NCBI GenBank assembly: GCA_902386205.1
Contig: CABMIH010000015.1
Location: 1-32,700 of the forward strand
Length of the DNA stretch: 32,700 bases
Direction of reading: 5' to 3'
From: an uncultured archaeon
GTDB lineage: Archaea > Halobacteriota > Methanosarcinia > Methanosarcinales > Methanoperedenaceae
A model generated the notes under the pieces. It was given only the letters and a program-made list of their open reading frames with translations. It was not told where the DNA came from and ran no database searches. The position numbers were made by a program, and so were the translations under genes. Shown piece by piece: positions 16,878-25,684 of the stretch (its first letter is position 1; each line of letters begins with the position of its first letter).

Positions 16878-16953
16878 ATCAACCATCCGCTTATATGACA
16901 CTGGCTGTATTTCAAATTAATGAGATTTTCGAAAACCCGGAGGGTTTGTTCCT

Positions 16954-18015
16954 TCATATATATTTTTTATTCTTAAGACTAATAGAATGATGCAATTCAT
17001 TGAAATTGGAAATGACCTTTTTTATTGAAAGCTCGTCGTTAGCATATGCATAATGAATACTTAGATAAAATATGTACGGTATCCTGATCAAAATCCCTGG
17101 CATGACGACCATAAAGGCTAAAATAACCGTTTTAATATGCAGATGTTGAGGAAGTTTGGTCAATAAAGACCAGCGCAGGCGATCTGTATTTTTGTAATTA
17201 CAAATTCCGACACGATGAGCCATTATGAGGGATAATATTTTGTTGTATAATAGATCCGATGCCTTTGTTACATCAACTCCATATTCTCTTCCTATGAATA
17301 ATAGTACGTCCTTCATGCTTTTGTAGAAAGTTGGGAGTGGCAGCCCAATGTGATAGGTTGCTGTATATTGTATGACAACTGTATCTAGAAAATGTAATCT
17401 TGATTCTGGTTTAAGCATACACAGGAAAAGTGGTATTTGGATATTATAATTGCCTTGGAACTCATTCGCTACCCAATCCAATCGTTTTTTGTTCAATCGA
17501 ATAACTGCATTCGAAAAAAGACAAAACGGGGCATGATTATATGAATAACCAACTGCATTCAAAAGTATTAAAAGATTCGTATCTTTCTCCACGCCCCATT
17601 CATGCTGATCATTTAATATTTGATTTTTATTAAAATCATCGTTACGATACGGCAGCATAATACAATCAATACATTCATTGCTTGCATGTGGCAAATAATC
17701 CATTAAGCTTTGAAAACCATTCCACAAAATAAGATCGTCATCTGAAATTATCCAGATAAACTGACCATTAGCCAATTTTGCACATTGTATTATGTTGCCA
17801 TGAAAATCAATATTTACTTTATTTTTGTAATAATGCACTTTGGGTCCAAGATTTGACCGGTTCAAAGAGGCTTCTTCGTCATCAGAATTATCACAAACGA
17901 TTATTTCAATTTGACTACCATACTCATGAAAGGCACGGGATAAAAATGTCTGATAAAGTGTTTTTATTTGTTCAGGTCTATTATAAGTCGGGATACATAT
18001 GCTCAAGAGAGTCAC
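16954..18015 (-). CDS. GT2 family glycosyltransferase (copy B)
   Basis: 353 residues with the same build as the GT2 at 14352-15386: [53 protein letters not shown], a [10 protein letters not shown] segment, and a hydrophobic stretch near 295-325 ([20 protein letters not shown]). The conserved order of these blocks shows a duplication with divergence in the central acceptor-facing region. Its start overlaps the RfbH-type gene's end by 4 bases (ATGA type), linking its translation to 3,6-dideoxyhexose formation. A dideoxyhexosyl donor is therefore plausible but unproven. Confidence 0.88.
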   Translation of the reverse strand: MTLLSICIPTYNRPEQIKTLYQTFLSRAFHEYGSQIEIIVCDNSDDEEASLNRSNLGPKVHYYKNKVNIDFHGNIIQCAKLANGQFIWIISDDDLILWNGFQSLMDYLPHASNECIDCIMLPYRNDDFNKNQILNDQHEWGVEKDTNLLILLNAVGYSYNHAPFCLFSNAVIRLNKKRLDWVANEFQGNYNIQIPLFLCMLKPESRLHFLDTVVIQYTATYHIGLPLPTFYKSMKDVLLFIGREYGVDVTKASDLLYNKILSLIMAHRVGICNYKNTDRLRWSLLTKLPQHLHIKTVILAFMVVMPGILIRIPYIFYLSIHYAYANDELSIKKVISNFNELHHSISLKNKKYI

Positions 18016-19346
18016 GCTAATTCACCATCATCAATTTTAATCAGAAAATTATCGAAACAGATCAAAATATATCTGATCATCTCTTCAGTCATGTCAGGAT
18101 AAACACCAATCCAGAAGGTATCATTCATTATACAATCCGTATTCATGAGATCACCATAAATACGATAATTTACATCTTTAAAACCAGGATGTCGAATGAT
18201 ATTCCCCGCGAAAAGCATTCGTGTGGCTATTTTATGTTCTTCAAGGTATTTTACTATATCAATTTTATCGAATCCTGCATTTTCACGAACAGTCAATAGA
18301 AACCCAAACCAACTGGGCTCTGCTTCCAACTCAACTTCAGGGAGAATAAAGTATTTTTTGTATTTTTTCAAACCATCATACAGAAGTTTAAAGTTTCTCT
18401 TTCGTGCTTCTATAAACGAAGGCAATTTTTTTAGCTGTTCGACCCCAACCGCTGCCTGCATATCTGTAACCTTCAAATTATATCCAATATGCGAATAAAT
18501 ATATTTGTGATCATAGCCATATGGCAATTCACCTAACTGCCAATCAAACCTTTTTCCACAAGAGTTATCGCATCCTGGTTCGCACCAGCAGTCGCGTCCC
18601 CAGTCCCTGAAGGATTCTATGAGCCTCTTTAACTTCGTATCATTCGTAACAAGCGCGCCCCCTTCACCCATTGTAATATGGTGGGGCGGGTAAAAACTGA
18701 AAGTAGCTATATGACCGAAAGTCCCTGTATATTTCCCATTGTATTTTGATCCCAGAGCGTCGCAGTTATCCTCTATTAACCAGAGGTCGTGCTTTTTCAC
18801 GATTTCCATCACAGCATCGAGATTGTAAGGATTGCCCATCGTATGTGCAATAAAAATAGCTTTTGTCCTGTCTGAAATCGCATCTTCGATTTTATCATAC
18901 TGAATATTATATGTACCAAAATTTACATCTATAAAAACCGGGATTAGATTATTCTGTATGATCGGATTGACGGTAGTTGGGAAGCCAGCAGCCACCGCAA
19001 TTACTTCATCACCTGGTTTCAACTGCTTTTCTCCAAGACTTGGTGAAGTTAAAGCGGAAACAGCAAGCAGATTGGCAGAGGAACCTGAATTTGTGAGAAG
19101 ACAATGTTTTGCACCTAAAAATTCAGCAAATTCTTTTTCGAACTGTTTGGCAAATCTGCCTGCTGTAAGCCAAAAATCAAGAGCAGAGTCTACCAGACTA
19201 ATCAATTCTTTTTCATCATATACTCTGCCTGAGTAAGGAATATTTGATTTGCCTGGTATAAATATGTCTTTTTTATGGGCCAATAAATAGTAATCTTTTA
19301 CTTTGTCAAAAATTTCTTTTTTAAGTTCTTCATTAATCGCCATCAA
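18012..19346 (-). CDS. rfbH: CDP-4-keto-6-deoxyglucose 3-dehydrase (E1), [2Fe-2S] PMP enzyme
   Basis: 444 residues of the DegT/DnrJ/EryC1 fold. The lysine of aminotransferases is replaced by His: [13 protein letters not shown] puts H222 where SHK-type lysine would be, as in E1/DdhC. The iron-sulfur ligands fit the E1 pattern C-X57-C-X-C-X7-C exactly (C195, C253, C255, C263). This identifies a PMP- and [2Fe-2S]-dependent C3 dehydrase making CDP-4-keto-3,6-dideoxyglucose rather than an amino sugar. It normally needs an NADH reductase partner (E3/DdhD), and CDP-glucose made by DdhA and DdhB; none of these is in the window. It sits between an SDR and a GT2 gene. Confidence 0.93.
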   Translation of the reverse strand: MMAINEELKKEIFDKVKDYYLLAHKKDIFIPGKSNIPYSGRVYDEKELISLVDSALDFWLTAGRFAKQFEKEFAEFLGAKHCLLTNSGSSANLLAVSALTSPSLGEKQLKPGDEVIAVAAGFPTTVNPIIQNNLIPVFIDVNFGTYNIQYDKIEDAISDRTKAIFIAHTMGNPYNLDAVMEIVKKHDLWLIEDNCDALGSKYNGKYTGTFGHIATFSFYPPHHITMGEGGALVTNDTKLKRLIESFRDWGRDCWCEPGCDNSCGKRFDWQLGELPYGYDHKYIYSHIGYNLKVTDMQAAVGVEQLKKLPSFIEARKRNFKLLYDGLKKYKKYFILPEVELEAEPSWFGFLLTVRENAGFDKIDIVKYLEEHKIATRMLFAGNIIRHPGFKDVNYRIYGDLMNTDCIMNDTFWIGVYPDMTEEMIRYILICFDNFLIKIDDGELA

Positions 19347-19372
19347 TATCCTGTCATCGTTAATTTAGTATA

Positions 19373-20326
19373 TTATTTGTATAAAGCCAAATTATTTTCA
19401 AACCACATTATCGTATCGGCTATTCCTTCGTCTATGTGATATTTTGGTTGCCAATTAAAATATTTTCTAACCTTTTCTATGTCTGCTTCCCATTTATCAG
19501 TGTCATGTTCTCTTCCTGGAAATGAATCCCATTTTATATCACTTTCAGATTTTGTTATTTCAATTATTTTATTTACAATGTAAGAGGTCGCTTTTTGCGA
19601 ACCATTTCCAACATTAAAAATTTCACCTTTAAATTCAGATGCAAATTCTATGCTTTGCTCATACAAATCCAATACATCTTCGATATAAATATAATCTCTT
19701 ACACTATTGGGATTTGCGAGCATTAATGTTTTATTCTGAAGTGCATTTGTTATAGCATAGGTCATTAATCGGCTTTTATCATCGTATGGTCCAAATGGGG
19801 AAAAGAGTCGAAATGTGATTATAGGCTTGCCCTTTGTTCTGGCAATAAGATTTCCATACAAAGTTGCAGAACATTTTGAGATGCCGTAGATGTTTACAGG
19901 CTCGCATAAATCAGTTTCTTTCATAGGGTACTTTTTTGGACCATACTCGGAAGAACTGCCAGTATTAACAAAACACTTATAATCAATATCTTTGCATGCA
20001 TTAATCAAATTGACAGTTCCTAAAAAATTTGTCTCTATAACTTCCTTTTCAGATGCGTGGACTCCCCCATACATGCCAGAAGTTGCAAGGTGGAATATCA
20101 CCTCTGGTTTAATCTGCTTTACCAAATCTTTTAATTTTTCTTCATTGAGCAAATCCACCGTATGATCTTTTAAATCCGATAAAATGTTGGTTAATCTCCA
20201 TTTATCTGATGACATACGAGTGATAATGTGAACTTCGTTTCCTTCTATAAGTCTCCTCACCAGATTAGCTCCGATAAAACCAGTAGCACCGATTACTAAT
20301 ATTTTATAAGATTTTGGCACAGTCAT
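19373..20326 (-). CDS. NAD(P)-dependent nucleotide-sugar SDR (epimerase/reductase)
   Basis: 317 residues of the extended short-chain dehydrogenase family. The cofactor motif GATGFIGANL is near residue 13. Catalytic Ser is in TGSSSEYG and Tyr/Lys in YGISK. The C-terminal substrate region has FNVGNGSQKATSY. In 3,6-dideoxyhexose pathways an enzyme like this reduces or epimerises C4 (abequose, paratose or tyvelose), or reduces the acetyl branch in yersiniose formation (YerF role). The gene neighbours are the RfbH-type dehydrase and a ThDP enzyme; its 5' end overlaps the ThDP gene's stop by 4 bases. Product stereochemistry is not readable. Confidence 0.85.
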   Translation of the reverse strand: MTVPKSYKILVIGATGFIGANLVRRLIEGNEVHIITRMSSDKWRLTNILSDLKDHTVDLLNEEKLKDLVKQIKPEVIFHLATSGMYGGVHASEKEVIETNFLGTVNLINACKDIDYKCFVNTGSSSEYGPKKYPMKETDLCEPVNIYGISKCSATLYGNLIARTKGKPIITFRLFSPFGPYDDKSRLMTYAITNALQNKTLMLANPNSVRDYIYIEDVLDLYEQSIEFASEFKGEIFNVGNGSQKATSYIVNKIIEITKSESDIKWDSFPGREHDTDKWEADIEKVRKYFNWQPKYHIDEGIADTIMWFENNLALYK

Positions 20327-22107
20327 TTTTTATCATTTATTCTTTGATTCCTGATTGATAGTAGCGATTCTAACTGTTCTCGACTTATATATGGTGATTG
20401 GTCTTCAATCGGTCTATTAAACTCTAATTTTGGATCAACATTTGATTCCATAGGGATAATTACCTCAACAAAAAGATGAAACGAGTCATTTAATTTTGAG
20501 GTAATGATCTCTTTCAAATCACTAAATGTACTGATGCTTTCTGATTGGATTCCGTAGGCTTGAACAACTTTGGTAAAATCGGGACAATCATACCCGATTA
20601 AAGTTGATAGAAAGCGTTTCTTAAAATAAAGTTCCTGGAATTGTCTGACCATCCCAAGACTTTTATTATTCAATAGAAATATCTTAATAGGTAATTTATT
20701 TCTGACAATCGTCTGAAGTTCTTGAATGTTCATCTGAAAACCACCATCACCAACGATTGCAATCACCTGTTTTCCGGGTTCTGCAAGAGATGCCCCAATT
20801 GCAGCTGGTAATCCAAAACCCATCGATCCCATCCCCCCGGAAATAATCATCCTTTGATTTTTTTTAATCTCAAATGATTGAGCTGCCCACATTTCATGCT
20901 GTCCGACGTCCAGGCAAATAATCGCATCGTCAGCGGCTTTGCCTGAAAGATATTTCATAAAAAAATTGGGAAGAATCGGATCTTTCTCTTTTTCAGGAAA
21001 AATATAAGAAGGAAATTTTTTCTTATATCTTTTGATAGATTCATACCAATCATTTAAAGAATTTGTATTTTTGGGCTTTAATTTTTTATTGCTGTCAGAT
21101 AAAAATTGTTTTAAATCAGATTTTATACTCAAAAATGATTTGACTTTACTATTCAATTCATTTTCATCAATATCAATATGTATGATTTTTGCTGATACTG
21201 CAAAAGTCTCAGGTCTTGTTCCTGTTTGTCTCATATCCAATCTTGAACCAAGGACAATTAATAAATCGCTATTTGCAACAGCCAGATTACTGTAGCGATT
21301 ACCGTATGCCCCGATCATTCCGAAAAAAAGCGGATGATCATGTGGAAAAGCATCTAATCCCATCAATGAGGAGACGACCGGTATTTTAGTTTTTTGGATA
21401 AACTCAAATAGTTCATTAGTAGCGCCTGAGCTTCTAATCCCTCCCCCAATCAGGACAACCGGTCTTTCTGAATGTTCAATCAGATCAAGAATGACCTTAA
21501 TTTTGGAATCATCATTTTCATTCTTCAGTTCTTCTTTGATATTGCTGCACTCCTCACTATCAAAGAACTCTGGCAATTCATCAGGATTTATCTCTGTTCT
21601 CTGGATATTCATGGGAATATCCAGCAACACCGGGCCAGGCCGACCTGATTTCGCTATATATATAGCTTTCTGCAGTTGATATTTTATCGAGGTGGGCTCA
21701 GTAATCATACACGCATATTTTGTGATTGGTTTGACGATATTTACTATATCTGTTTCCTGAAATCCCAGTTGTCTTATTTTTTTATTGAATTTGTATTCGT
21801 ATGTATTTACCTGACCTGTAATGTATAAGCATGGAATTGAATCAAAATAGGCACTACCAATTCCCGTAATCAGATTAGTCGCCCCGGGGCCGCTTGTTGC
21901 CATTGCGACTCCTATGTTCGAAGTTACACGCGAATAAGCTTCAGCAGCAAATGCAGCTGCCTGCTCATGATGTGTAACAATGCAGGCGATATCTTTTCTA
22001 CCATATGTTGAGTCAACCAGATGAGTTATCGCACCGCCTATGACCTCAAATATATATCTGATATTATTCTCAATGAGAAAATCTATCACATAATCTGATA
22101 TTTTCAT
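20323..22107 (-). CDS. ThDP-dependent enzyme of the acetolactate synthase family, YerE-like (copy 1)
   Basis: 594 residues with the full three-domain PYR, central and PP layout. The activating glutamate is E48 in THHEQAAAFAAEAY. The ThDP/Mg motif is GDGGFQMNIQEL followed by LNNKS. The central domain has RPVVLIGGGIRSSG. True valine/isoleucine acetolactate synthases look similar, but this gene is locked between NeuB and an RfbH/SDR pair. In yersiniose A synthesis the homologue YerE transfers an acetyl unit from pyruvate to the C4 ketone of a CDP-3,6-dideoxyhexulose. A similar C-C bond-forming role is my inference. It is paralogous to the protein at 27656-29464. Confidence 0.85.
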   Translation of the reverse strand: MKISDYVIDFLIENNIRYIFEVIGGAITHLVDSTYGRKDIACIVTHHEQAAAFAAEAYSRVTSNIGVAMATSGPGATNLITGIGSAYFDSIPCLYITGQVNTYEYKFNKKIRQLGFQETDIVNIVKPITKYACMITEPTSIKYQLQKAIYIAKSGRPGPVLLDIPMNIQRTEINPDELPEFFDSEECSNIKEELKNENDDSKIKVILDLIEHSERPVVLIGGGIRSSGATNELFEFIQKTKIPVVSSLMGLDAFPHDHPLFFGMIGAYGNRYSNLAVANSDLLIVLGSRLDMRQTGTRPETFAVSAKIIHIDIDENELNSKVKSFLSIKSDLKQFLSDSNKKLKPKNTNSLNDWYESIKRYKKKFPSYIFPEKEKDPILPNFFMKYLSGKAADDAIICLDVGQHEMWAAQSFEIKKNQRMIISGGMGSMGFGLPAAIGASLAEPGKQVIAIVGDGGFQMNIQELQTIVRNKLPIKIFLLNNKSLGMVRQFQELYFKKRFLSTLIGYDCPDFTKVVQAYGIQSESISTFSDLKEIITSKLNDSFHLFVEVIIPMESNVDPKLEFNRPIEDQSPYISREQLESLLSIRNQRINDKK

Positions 22108-22129
22108 ATTTTAAACTTGGAACTCTAAA

Positions 22130-23656
22130 TTATGATGGTCTGACCAACCAGTCAGACCAAAAAGTCATCGCAGTTTTACGATTTTTATTATTTGTGATTT
22201 TCGCGTCTTCATAGAAAGAGTCATTGATATAATGAGTAGTTGAGATTTCTTCAAAAACCATTCCATTCTTAGAACTGAAACTATGCTTGACACCTCTTTC
22301 AACGATAATGATCTCCCCGGGTTTATATTCTTTTTCAATACCATCCAGGTTTATGGTAACATCTCCATAAAGAACATGGAATGTTTCCTCTTTCTTTTCA
22401 TGATGATGTACTGGATGTTTCTGGCCGGGAAGCATTATTATTAATTTTTTACAATATTCCCTGTTGATGCAACTAATTATTACAGCGCCCCACTGTTCAA
22501 AATTTTCAATACCATAGTGGTGAGACAATTCAAGTTCCATCTTGTTTGGAAGATTTATCTTACTATCTATAAGGATTTGCCTGACACTCTGGCTTATTTG
22601 CATAAATTTCTCTCTCAGGTTCTTTGCTTTTATATCATTTAACAATACTGGTTTATTTATATCTATTTCTTTATTTGCAGTGAATTCCATATATTTAGAG
22701 AAATCATTGGCAAGAACCTGATTATCAACATTTGGTATGGCAAAAAACGTATTCAAAAGATCTATTTTTTCACCCCCCCTTATTCTCCTTCTTGCAAAAA
22801 CCCCTCTTTTCAAACCTCTTAAGTCAGTCGTTTCCTTTTCTGAGCAATCTCTTCTAATATTTGAAACCCCGCACATAATAAATGCTTCCTGGGCTGCTGA
22901 CAACCATTTATTAATTTGTTCAGGCATCGAAGAATAATCATTTAGGCTATATTTATCACTCTTCAATCCAACATGTCTCTCAAAAACAGTTGCTCCTTTA
23001 CCAATGGCTATCTTAATTGCATCAAAATTACCAGGATCTTCATGTGTTGAATAGCCAATTGAAACATCAGGATATCTCTGACGTAGAAAATCAATCTGAC
23101 TTAGTTCTAAATTATTTTTACATGTAGGATACTCACCTACACAATGCATCAGGCAGAAATTTTTTCTTCTATGTTCAAAAAAAGATACTACCTTATCTAT
23201 ATCCTCTAAGGAAGCGCCCGCCGTAGATGTAATAATTGGTTTTTCAGTTTTTGCTATTCTTTCCAATAAAGGCCAGTCTGTAAATGAACTGCTTCCTATT
23301 TTTATTATATCAAAACCGTGTTTTTCAATGAGATCAACTGATTTTTCATCGAAGGGTGTGCATATGGGTATGAAGTTGTATTTTTTGATTTCATCTATTA
23401 ATATTAGAAATTCATTCTCGGTTAATCTTGTTTCTGAAAAACGTTTTACATATTTTATATCCATTCTTTTTTTGTAATCTGGATGAATAAATGTATCCAG
23501 ATCCCTGTATTGGAGTTTAAAACCAAAATTAAAATCAAATTTCTTACTAACTTCATGGAATTCTCTTATTATCTTCAATCCATGTTCCACACTTCCCATA
23601 TGGTTGTTAGCCATTTCAAAAATAAATAAATTTTTGAATATTTCGTTTGTAACCAT
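22130..23656 (-). CDS. NeuB-type nonulosonate synthase fused to SAF and cupin domains
   Basis: 508 residues. A NeuB TIM barrel (about 1-260) has FEMANNHMGSVEHGL, GFKLQYRD, CTPFDEKSVDLIEKHGFDII, and a FERHVGL strand end. An SAF (antifreeze-like) domain (about 285-350) has RGVFARRRIRGGEKI. A C-terminal cupin (about 400-480) has PVHHHEKKEETFHVLYG and a late His in ERGVKHSF. The barrel condenses PEP with an aldose to give a nine-carbon or related ulosonic acid. The cupin could bind metal and isomerise or sense a sugar. A HAD phosphatase gene lies 9 bases upstream, suggesting a phosphorylated product. No NeuC or NeuA homologue is present in the window. Confidence 0.88.
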   Translation of the reverse strand: MVTNEIFKNLFIFEMANNHMGSVEHGLKIIREFHEVSKKFDFNFGFKLQYRDLDTFIHPDYKKRMDIKYVKRFSETRLTENEFLILIDEIKKYNFIPICTPFDEKSVDLIEKHGFDIIKIGSSSFTDWPLLERIAKTEKPIITSTAGASLEDIDKVVSFFEHRRKNFCLMHCVGEYPTCKNNLELSQIDFLRQRYPDVSIGYSTHEDPGNFDAIKIAIGKGATVFERHVGLKSDKYSLNDYSSMPEQINKWLSAAQEAFIMCGVSNIRRDCSEKETTDLRGLKRGVFARRRIRGGEKIDLLNTFFAIPNVDNQVLANDFSKYMEFTANKEIDINKPVLLNDIKAKNLREKFMQISQSVRQILIDSKINLPNKMELELSHHYGIENFEQWGAVIISCINREYCKKLIIMLPGQKHPVHHHEKKEETFHVLYGDVTINLDGIEKEYKPGEIIIVERGVKHSFSSKNGMVFEEISTTHYINDSFYEDAKITNNKNRKTAMTFWSDWLVRPS

Positions 23657-23665
23657 TTTTGACCC

Positions 23666-24340
23666 TCATTGTATATTTCTTTTATATTTGGTTAATAAAT
23701 TATTAAAATCATTAATTGAGTTTAAAACATATAATGGTTTGGCTTCATTTATTGTATTTGCATTGCCATAACCATCTAATATAGCCACTGCACTCATGTC
23801 ATTGTTATGCGCAGCAATAATGTCTGATGCATCATCTCCCACCATTAAAGTGGTATCCATATGAAGATTCCATTTTTTAATAATATAAGATATCATTTCT
23901 GTTTTGTTCATTTTTTTTCCTGCTAACGCATCTAAAGAAACCACATCGTCAAAAACATCGATCTTTAAATTTGTCAATATTTTTTTCGTGACAAGAATTG
24001 GTTTATTCGTCGCAATAAATATTTTAATGTTCAGGTGTTTCAGATCTTGAATTAGTTTGTAAACGCCATCATTTAATATTGTTTTCGAAAAAGAGCTATT
24101 GTCGTAACAGTTCCTGAATTCTTTGGTTACTATTTGAGTTTGTTCCTCAGTTATGTCCGGTGTAATTTTTTTTATCAATTCGTTTAGTGGGGGTCCTATG
24201 AAAGCCGAACTGATCTCCACATTTGAATATTCAGGAATTGAAAAATATGCTTTTTTTAAACAATGGATTATATCTCCTGCTGAATCAATTAAAGTTCCAT
24301 CCAGGTCGAATATTATATTATCTATTTTAAACTTATACAT
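23666..24340 (-). CDS. HAD-superfamily phosphatase (Gph-like)
   Basis: 224 residues, subclass I HAD with a helical cap. Motif I is FDLDGTLIDSAG (nucleophile and acid D13/D15 region), motif II is IFIATNKP, motif III is the Lys in GKKMNKTE, and motif IV is LMVGDDASDIIAA. This resembles phosphoglycolate phosphatase, but the place just before the NeuB-type gene suggests it removes phosphate from a nonulosonate 9-phosphate, as in the phosphorylated sialic-acid/KDN route. That assignment is inference from neighbours. The ATG is followed at 9 bases after its stop by the synthase, so the two are probably cotranscribed. Confidence 0.87.
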   Translation of the reverse strand: MYKFKIDNIIFDLDGTLIDSAGDIIHCLKKAYFSIPEYSNVEISSAFIGPPLNELIKKITPDITEEQTQIVTKEFRNCYDNSSFSKTILNDGVYKLIQDLKHLNIKIFIATNKPILVTKKILTNLKIDVFDDVVSLDALAGKKMNKTEMISYIIKKWNLHMDTTLMVGDDASDIIAAHNNDMSAVAILDGYGNANTINEAKPLYVLNSINDFNNLLTKYKRNIQ

Positions 24341-24422
24341 TTATGCTCCAATTAACAAATTCCTCGAATTTGAATACCTCAAAATAAGGTGTTGGGGGTG
24401 GTTTATAGCAATAATACTTTTC

Positions 24423-24704
24423 TCATGCGCCCATATTTAGCAATGCCTCGGTTCTGCAATCCAAGGTTGTGTCATTGTCTGACGATAGAAGTCCCACCTG
24501 CGTGAGTTTTTTGTTTTTTGCTTGTATTAGCATTAGTTCTCTAGTTATTATTTCTTTTTCATATTCAAATCCAGCTTTTTTTAATATTGAATAAAACAAA
24601 CTAAAATCGTGGTTGCCATCAAAATTATGCACCTCCATTTCTATACGCCTAATATTTTCAAGTTCGTGAGATTGAATACTCCACTCCCCCCTCACAATCA
24701 CCAT
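24423..24704 (-). pseudogene. C-terminal remnant of an FkbM-type methyltransferase
   Basis: An open reading ends at 24423 and contains GEWSIQSHELENIRRIEMEV followed by HNFDGNHDFSLFYSILKKAG. This matches the last third of FkbM proteins (the strand with iEvH and the final helix). The SAM-binding motifs are missing. In the same frame the reading extends into the downstream end of the neighbouring SDR gene, but its recognisable homology starts only just after that gene's stop at 24721. The simplest reading is a methyltransferase gene whose 5' part was replaced when the SDR/radical SAM block arrived. ATG 24704 could still start a 93-residue product. Confidence 0.55.
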
Positions 24705-24720
24705 TTCAAAAGCTTCATGG

Positions 24721-25641
24721 CTACTGGACTTTTTTCCTTGTGTATTCAATGGTTTCCTTGATTCCGGCCTCAAATGAATACTCCGGCATAAAACCTGTGT
24801 CTTTCGTCAATACGGTAATATCTGCACATAAGTGCATGGTCTGCCCATCCTGATATTGCTTATCGCCAATTCCGAGCGGGAGTGAAGGATTGATGCAGTC
24901 CCGTATACACTCGAAATATTCACGCAAGGGTCGCGCTTGTCCCGATCCGACTGGATACGCCACGCCATGCTTTCCCTTTTCGGCAATCATGCACAGCGCT
25001 TTTGCACAATCGACACTGTAAATATAATCCCACATCTGCTCTGCCTTGGTCAGCACAGGCTTCTGTCCTTTCAATAGAGAAGTGATGCAATACATAATTC
25101 CGGTAGTTTCCCTGTCAAATGGCCCGTAGATACTTAAAATCCTACACCAACAATGCCGGATACCGAATGTCTCGCACAGTTGTCGGCTGAGCTTTCCGGC
25201 TGCATATTTTGAAATACCATAGCTTTCTTCCGGGTTTGCTGGAGTATCTACCGCAAGCAGTCCTTCTACTCGCCCGTATTCCGCCTGTGATCCAGCCCCA
25301 ACAAACACTTTACAGCCTAGCTGATGGGCGAGCTGCACCGCTTCCAATGTATGAAGAATATTGAGCGCCTGAGCGTAAGGATCTTTTGTAATTTCGCGAG
25401 ATGCAGTATTCCATCCCAGATGGAAAAATACATCATACTCCTGTGATAACCGCCCCGCAAGTGATGACAATGCCGCAAAATCACACTCTACAGTATGGAT
25501 TTTATCAGAAATAGGAACATCAGCATTTCTCTTGGAACCGGGACGAACCACTGCAGTAATAAGGATTCCAATTTCTGCAAGGTATTTAGCAAGAGCAATG
25601 CCAAGTGGACCTGTAACACCAGTAATGATGGCCCTTTTCAT
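24721..25641 (-). CDS. NAD(P)-dependent epimerase/dehydratase (extended SDR)
   Basis: 306 residues. The cofactor motif ITGVTGPLGIALAKYLAE is at the N-terminus. The active site has GAGSQAEYG and the Tyr/Lys motif YGISKYAAGKL. The substrate region has WDYIYSVDCAKAL. It acts on a nucleotide sugar, but which one is unclear; related proteins occur in O-antigen loci as epimerases or reductases. Its codon use is noticeably more GC-rich than the AT-rich genes downstream in the array. It sits 43 bases after a radical SAM gene of the same character, so the pair probably arrived together. Its 3' end abuts a truncated FkbM remnant. Confidence 0.85.
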   Translation of the reverse strand: MKRAIITGVTGPLGIALAKYLAEIGILITAVVRPGSKRNADVPISDKIHTVECDFAALSSLAGRLSQEYDVFFHLGWNTASREITKDPYAQALNILHTLEAVQLAHQLGCKVFVGAGSQAEYGRVEGLLAVDTPANPEESYGISKYAAGKLSRQLCETFGIRHCWCRILSIYGPFDRETTGIMYCITSLLKGQKPVLTKAEQMWDYIYSVDCAKALCMIAEKGKHGVAYPVGSGQARPLREYFECIRDCINPSLPLGIGDKQYQDGQTMHLCADITVLTKDTGFMPEYSFEAGIKETIEYTRKKVQ

Positions 25642-25684
25642 GTTATTGCAGTCTTATTTTTGTGAAGGTTACGGCTGTTCCTAC

